Part shown: positions 59,939 to 64,000 of the stretch, piece after piece
How the letters are laid out: the number at the start of each line of letters is the position of its first letter
Numbering within the stretch: position 1 is the stretch's first letter
NCBI GenBank assembly: GCA_044226525.1
Contig: JBGAGV010000010.1
Span: 62,001-126,000 of the forward strand
Direction: 5' to 3'
Origin: VFJQ01 sp044226525
GTDB taxonomy: Bacteria; Verrucomicrobiota; Verrucomicrobiia; Chthoniobacterales; Chthoniobacteraceae
Length of the DNA: 64,000 bases
Translations under genes and position numbers: made by a program
The notes under the pieces: model-generated
Database searches by the model: none
Told to the model about the DNA's origin: nothing
Seen by the model: the letters and a program-made list of their open reading frames with translations, nothing else

Positions 59939-61371
59939 GGCTGTTTTTTGGGTTTGGGATTCTGGCGGGTGCTGGATTGCACCGCGTGCGGCCGAGGTTG
60001 GGCATCGATCTCGTCGAACGTTTTTTTTAACCGGGCGACGATGTCCGAATGCTCGGTGGCCACGTCGTGTTGCTCCCCTGGGTCAGTCTGAAGGTCGAAG
60101 AGTTGCATCGGTTTTGGGGCATCGCCGGTGCGCAAGCCGGGATGTTCGTTCGACTGGGCCTGCTCATACGGGGCGAGTATCGTCACGCCATCGGGAGCGC
60201 GAGGATCAACCCAGCGCTGACCGGGTTTGTCGAGTTTGAGGAAATTGTCCTGCCCGGGGAGCACGTGCAGTTTCCATCGCTCGTCCCGCGCCGTGGCGAG
60301 TTTCGGACCCTGCACGCCGATCACCACTTCATGCGGGCTCTTGGCGTCGGAAGTGAAGAGCGGCAGGATGTCGCGGCCGTCGAGCACGAGATCCTTCGGC
60401 GGCTCGACGTGGGCCGCCTTTAGCGCCGTGGCAAAGAAATCCATCGTGAGCGCGGGTTGCGCGCTCACATGGCCGGCCGGAATTTTTCCCGGCCAGCGCG
60501 CGAGGCACGGCACGCGATAACCGCCTTCGTAGCTGCTCCCTTTCATGCCGCGCAGCCCCCCGGTGCTGCCGCCAAACCACGCCCCATTGTCGCTCGTGAA
60601 CAGCACGAGCGTGTTTTCATCAAGCCCGAGCGCCTTCAGCTTCGCGAGCACCTGGCCGACGCTCCAGTCGAGTTCGGCCATGGCATCGCCGTAGAGGCCG
60701 GCGCCACTCTTCAGGTAAAAATCCTCCGACGCCGCGAGCGGTTTGTGGACGAGCATCTGGGCGAAGTAGAGGAAGAAAGGCCGCACTTTGTTTCGCTCGA
60801 TGAAATCAAGCGCCCGAGCCGTGTAACGCCGGGTGAGCGTGGCTTGCACAGTCGGATATTCCACACGCCGATCGCCCTCCAGCACCTGCACCGGACGCAT
60901 GTCGTTCGAGTAGGGAATGCCGAGGTATTCATCGAAGCCACGATGCGTCGGGAGCCATTCCGGTTTCGCGTGGCCGAGGTGCCATTTGCCGATCATCCCA
61001 GTGGCATAGCCGCCCTGTTTCAGGAGTTGTGCAATGGTGATTTCATCTTCCGGCAAATGCAGCCCGTCCGCGTCCGGTCCGCCATCGGGCGCGGGATTTT
61101 GCGTCATGCCACAGCGGAAAGGATACCGCCCCGTCATCAGCGACGCGCGGGTCGGGGCACAGAAAGGGGCCGGACAGTTGAACTGCGTGAGCCTCGCCCC
61201 TTCCGCCGCCATGCGGTCGAGATTCGGCGTCTTGAACTTCGCGTGGCCGTAACACGAGAGATCGCCGTAACCGAGATCATCGGCGAGAATGATGACGATG
61301 TTCGGATGCTCGGCGGCGAGGACGATCGAGCCCGCGCAAAATAGCGCGATGAAGAAGGTAAGTATCTTCAT
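59935..61371 (-). CDS. Exported sulfatase, arylsulfatase A-like
   Basis: Start ATG 61371 overlaps the upstream stop (ATGA) and opens a signal peptide (MKILTFFIALFCAGSIVLA). The 478-residue enzyme has LADDLGYGDLSCYGHAKFKTPN, the formylglycine site CAPTR at 71-75, GKWHLG, and TSDNGA near residue 260, the layout of arylsulfatase A-like enzymes. The C-terminal part carries PGEQHDVATEHSDIV and ends in a Pro/Lys tail (QNPKPKKQP). It is coupled to a Tat-exported SGNH-like protein upstream and an esterase downstream. Confidence 0.92.
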   Translation of the reverse strand: MKILTFFIALFCAGSIVLAAEHPNIVIILADDLGYGDLSCYGHAKFKTPNLDRMAAEGARLTQFNCPAPFCAPTRASLMTGRYPFRCGMTQNPAPDGGPDADGLHLPEDEITIAQLLKQGGYATGMIGKWHLGHAKPEWLPTHRGFDEYLGIPYSNDMRPVQVLEGDRRVEYPTVQATLTRRYTARALDFIERNKVRPFFLYFAQMLVHKPLAASEDFYLKSGAGLYGDAMAELDWSVGQVLAKLKALGLDENTLVLFTSDNGAWFGGSTGGLRGMKGSSYEGGYRVPCLARWPGKIPAGHVSAQPALTMDFFATALKAAHVEPPKDLVLDGRDILPLFTSDAKSPHEVVIGVQGPKLATARDERWKLHVLPGQDNFLKLDKPGQRWVDPRAPDGVTILAPYEQAQSNEHPGLRTGDAPKPMQLFDLQTDPGEQHDVATEHSDIVARLKKTFDEIDAQPRPHAVQSSTRQNPKPKKQP

Positions 61372-62270
61372 GCGGTGACACCCGTCATGGGGTGGTGAGT
61401 AACAGTTTCCCACGCAATTTCCTGCAGCAGCTTGTTGAGCACCGGGTTGGCGAATTCCACATTCCTCTCAAGCTCCATCGGCATCGGGAGCCCGACCGGA
61501 CTCCGGCGATAAATCACCGCGAAATGACAATACGCCGCGAGCACCTTGAGTGGCGGCGCGGGGTGCCCCCACATGTCGGCGAAAAGACGCCATTGCACCT
61601 TCAGGCCTGGCACACGCCCCGAGACGATTTTCTCGCGCAGCACCACGCTCGCCTCGCCCACCGGCACGACCACGAGAGCGTCCTTACCAAGGCGTTGATT
61701 GATCTCGCGCACGTGATTCTCGATGTCGCGGCAGTAGGTGTCGTTCGCCTTGCGCAACTCGCCGAGATCGGTCGCGTTGTGGTCCACGTATTTGCGCGTC
61801 TCGAGCGGATAGATCGGGTTGTAAGCGTCGTTCGGCAGCCAGTATTCCTGCACGGTCACACGCACGTTCGGGTTATGCGCAAAGGCAAGCTTCGCGAAGT
61901 TCTCGATCCCCTCGTCCGGTAGCCAGATCGGCGAAAGCGTCAGCACGTCCACTTCGCCCGCGGTGAGTGCTTTTTTCGCGGCGTTCTTTTCGTCCGGCAT
62001 TTCCCAGTGCTGGATCACGCGCGATCCGCCGATGGAGGAAACACCTGCTACGCGATGGTTCTGAATTCCAGCTTTCTGCGCGAGGTCCGTGAGCATCGGC
62101 ACAACCCACACATGGAAACTGTGCCCGCACGTGAAGACGCGCAGGCCGTCCGGCGCCTCGGTCGAGGAGGTCGCCGCCGGCGCGGCAAAAGCGAATGGTG
62201 CGAGACCGGCAGCAGTGGCCGCGGTGGTGAGAAAGTGGCGGCGAGAAATGCTTCGGGTAGATGAGTTCAT
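61368..62270 (-). CDS. Tat-exported protein, possibly SGNH-like
   Basis: Start ATG 62270 overlaps the upstream sulfatase stop (ATGA). The 300-residue protein has a twin-arginine signal (SRRHFLTTAATAAG). It then has FTCGHSFHVWVVPML, in which Gly-His-Ser-Phe stands where GDS is found in SGNH hydrolases, GSRVIQHWE, and a late block VLNKLLQEIAWETVTHHP that may hold the catalytic Asp/His equivalent. I do not assign it to a named family. Its tight coupling to sulfatases on both sides suggests a role on the same substrate. Confidence 0.6.
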   Translation of the reverse strand: MNSSTRSISRRHFLTTAATAAGLAPFAFAAPAATSSTEAPDGLRVFTCGHSFHVWVVPMLTDLAQKAGIQNHRVAGVSSIGGSRVIQHWEMPDEKNAAKKALTAGEVDVLTLSPIWLPDEGIENFAKLAFAHNPNVRVTVQEYWLPNDAYNPIYPLETRKYVDHNATDLGELRKANDTYCRDIENHVREINQRLGKDALVVVPVGEASVVLREKIVSGRVPGLKVQWRLFADMWGHPAPPLKVLAAYCHFAVIYRRSPVGLPMPMELERNVEFANPVLNKLLQEIAWETVTHHPMTGVTA

Positions 62271-63829
62271 TTCCTGGTCAGCGTGGCAAATTCTTCTCGT
62301 GAGATGGTTCCGTCCTTGTTGGCGTCGAATTTTTCGAAGCGCGTCTTTGCGCCCGCCTTGTCCGTCGCGGTCGTGTCGAACTCCTCCCACGTCAGTTTGC
62401 CGTTGTGGTCGAGGTCCCGCTCGTCGAAGCGCGACTTGCGCGGGTCCACTGTTTTCGCCGGCGACGGTGGAGCGGTCGCAGGTTTCTTGCCGGCGCCCTT
62501 TTTGCCCGTCTTTTTGCCTTCGGCGTCTTCGCCCGATTCCCCGCCGAAGGCTTTCCCCTGCTTCGCAAACTGCTCCGGGCGCGGCCCCTCGAATTGTTTC
62601 AGCGCAGCTTGCAGTTTCGCTTTGGCGGCTTTGGCGCTGGCGTCAGGCACGTCGTCCGTCAGTGGCGCCTTTTCGAGGTCGTCCTTCGCCACGTTAAAGA
62701 ACTTTCCGCCCGCGTAGAGCTTGAACTGCGCGTCGTGCGCGAATTCGGCCTGCGCCTTCGGACCGCCACTCGGGTTATACCACGAGTAAAGCCATTCGCG
62801 CGGACTCCCTTTTTCGCCACGCAACTGCGCGAGAAAACTTCGGCCATCGATCTTCAAATCACCTGGCACCGCGATCTTCGCCGCCTCGCAAATCGTCGGC
62901 AGGAAATCGGTCGCATCGATCAAGTCGCCGCTCACTTTACCACCCGCGAAGTGGCCCGGCCAGTTGCCGATACACGGCACGTGCGTGCCCCACTCCGTGG
63001 TAGTGCCTTTGCCGCCGACCACGTCGCGCCCTTTGAACTTCGAGGGCGTGCCGCGGCCGGTGCCATTGTCGCCGAGAATCAGCAGCACCGTGTTGTCACG
63101 CACCTTCAACTCTTCGAGCTTAGCCACCAGCTTGCCAATGAGCTTGTCGGTGTAGGCGACCATGTCGGCGAAGTGCTTGCCGCCTTTGCCGCCGGCTTTG
63201 GCATTCGAATCGAGATAATCTGCGCTGTCCGGCGTGGCGTCGTAAGGCGAGTGCGTGAGCATCATCGGGTAGTAAAGGAAGAAAGGCTGGTCCTTTTTCC
63301 GCCCGATGAAATCGAGCGCGTAATCGCTCACGATGTCGGGCCCGTATTCGTTCGCCGTGTAGTCCCGCTGCTCTCCGTTGATCTCGAGGCCCGGGTTTTT
63401 GTAGCGGCCGGGCCGTCGATTGAGCTGCCACAGGCAATACTCGTCGAACCCGAAGTGCACCGGACCCGCGTAATCATTGCCAAGCTGCCATTTCCCCGTG
63501 ATGCAGGTCGCATAGCCGGCGTCCTTGAAAAGGTTCCCGAACGTCTTCTGCGACGGATCGAGATGGCCGAAATGCGTGTAATTGCGGCGGTTGCTCAGGC
63601 CGGTCATGAGTTGCACCCGCGTGGGCGTGCACAGTGGCTGCACGTGACATTGCTCGAACCGCACACCCGTCGCCGCCAGCCTGTCCATCACTGGCGTCTG
63701 ATAACTCTCACCGCCATTGGCCGTGACGCATTCGTAGCCGAAGTCATCAATCAAAATCAGGACCACATTGGGGCGCTCGGCGGCGAGCGAGCCGCATAGC
63801 AAAGCGAAAAGGACAATGAGAGGTTTCAT
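62267..63829 (-). CDS. Exported sulfatase with Lys-rich linker and two EF-hands
   Basis: Start ATG 63829 overlaps the upstream gene's stop (ATGA) and opens a signal peptide (LIVLFALLCGSLAA). The 520-residue enzyme has LIDDFGYE near residue 25, the formylglycine site CTPTR at 67-71, GKWQLG, and LGDNGT near 253. After the catalytic part comes a basic linker (EGKKTGKKGAGKK) and a Pro-rich stretch, then two EF-hand loops: Asp472-Glu483 (DLDHNGKLTWEE) and Asp502-Glu513 (DANKDGTISREE). EF-hands on a sulfatase are not standard. Calcium could anchor it to the envelope or bridge to the EF-hand protein encoded just upstream. Confidence 0.9.
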   Translation of the reverse strand: MKPLIVLFALLCGSLAAERPNVVLILIDDFGYECVTANGGESYQTPVMDRLAATGVRFEQCHVQPLCTPTRVQLMTGLSNRRNYTHFGHLDPSQKTFGNLFKDAGYATCITGKWQLGNDYAGPVHFGFDEYCLWQLNRRPGRYKNPGLEINGEQRDYTANEYGPDIVSDYALDFIGRKKDQPFFLYYPMMLTHSPYDATPDSADYLDSNAKAGGKGGKHFADMVAYTDKLIGKLVAKLEELKVRDNTVLLILGDNGTGRGTPSKFKGRDVVGGKGTTTEWGTHVPCIGNWPGHFAGGKVSGDLIDATDFLPTICEAAKIAVPGDLKIDGRSFLAQLRGEKGSPREWLYSWYNPSGGPKAQAEFAHDAQFKLYAGGKFFNVAKDDLEKAPLTDDVPDASAKAAKAKLQAALKQFEGPRPEQFAKQGKAFGGESGEDAEGKKTGKKGAGKKPATAPPSPAKTVDPRKSRFDERDLDHNGKLTWEEFDTTATDKAGAKTRFEKFDANKDGTISREEFATLTRK

Positions 63830-64000
63830 GGCTTCGGAACAGGTTTTCCGGCGCGGACGAATTCTTCCTCCGTCAGTTCGCCGTCGTGGTTGGTGTCGAA
63901 GTTTTTGAAACGCTCCTCGGCGTTGGTGGCGTTCTTGGCCAGACCGGCTTTGTATTCCTGGAACGAGAGCCTGGCGTCGTGATTGGTGTCCCACTTTTTG
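63826..64000 (-). CDS. EF-hand protein (5' part outside window)
   Basis: This is the 3' end of a gene that continues past base 64000; 57 residues are visible. It is open to the window end and stops at TGA 63828-63826, overlapping the next start as ATGA. The visible part holds two EF-hand-like loops, DTNHDARLSFQE and DTNHDGELTEEE, separated by about 25 residues, and ends in a short Pro/Lys tail (GKPVPKP). The first loop lacks the usual Gly at position 6 but keeps Asp, Asn, Asp and Glu ligands. It pairs with the EF-hands of the following sulfatase. Function is unknown. Confidence 0.7.
   Translation of the reverse strand, partial: KKWDTNHDARLSFQEYKAGLAKNATNAEERFKNFDTNHDGELTEEEFVRAGKPVPKP

Overview
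The window is 64 kb of GC-rich bacterial DNA. The gene content points to Verrucomicrobiota, with Planctomycetota less likely: many exported sulfatases, a DUF1501 plus DUF1549/DUF1553 cytochrome pair, a MoxR/DUF58/DUF4129/DUF4350 operon, a TPR-ExbB-ExbD-ExbD operon, Tat-exported oxidoreductases, weak or absent Shine-Dalgarno sequences before chaperonin genes, and several short dispersed inverted repeats. This assignment is an inference from gene families, not from a marker-gene comparison.

Layout. 1-5671 (+): the 3' part of an operon encoding a zinc-finger membrane protein, DUF4129, DUF4350, a MoxR ATPase and a DUF58 protein. 5729-12295 (-): a small membrane protein, a cytochrome c/sugar-dehydrogenase-like enzyme, a 962-residue exported repeat protein, an acetyltransferase and an aquaglyceroporin. 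12296-13098: no gene, but fragments of dispersed repeats and palindromes ahead of dnaK. 13099-17244 (+): dnaK, groES and groEL, with a long inverted repeat between groES and groEL and a strong terminator after groEL. 17400-23928 (-): a TPR / ExbB / ExbD / ExbD energy-transduction operon that ends in a membrane-anchored von Willebrand A-like protein where TonB might be expected. 24087-24674 (+): a zinc-ribbon coiled-coil membrane protein. 24664-28455 (-): a cupin, a DUF3142 lipoprotein and a helical-repeat protein. 28508-32605 (-): a DUF1501 and a DUF1549/DUF1553 cytochrome protein. 32799-33068 (+): a small exported EF-hand protein. 33353-35023 (+): leuA.

35034-64000 (-): an unbroken 29-kb run of 23 genes on one strand, mostly separated by 4-bp overlaps or gaps under 110 bp. 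It holds twelve different exported S1-type sulfatases. Every one keeps the Cys-x-Pro-x-Arg formylglycine motif. Interleaved with them are two SGNH-type esterases (one fused to an isochorismatase domain), a third SGNH-like Tat-exported protein, an alpha/beta hydrolase, a Gfo/Idh/MocA oxidoreductase, a triple-RidA exported protein, lectin-like proteins, an acetyltransferase and an EF-hand protein cut by the window end. Together they look like a periplasmic or surface machine that strips sulfate and acyl esters from a heavily substituted polysaccharide. No backbone-cleaving enzyme, transporter or sulfatase-maturing enzyme is visible inside the window.

The least expected observations are: basic Lys/Arg-rich C-terminal tails or linkers on nine of the twelve sulfatases; EF-hands fused to one sulfatase and carried by its neighbour; the isochorismatase-SGNH fusion; the triple-RidA exported protein; the vWA protein in the TonB position; and several families of hairpin-forming repeats, one of which lies inside the reading frame of the DUF4350 gene.
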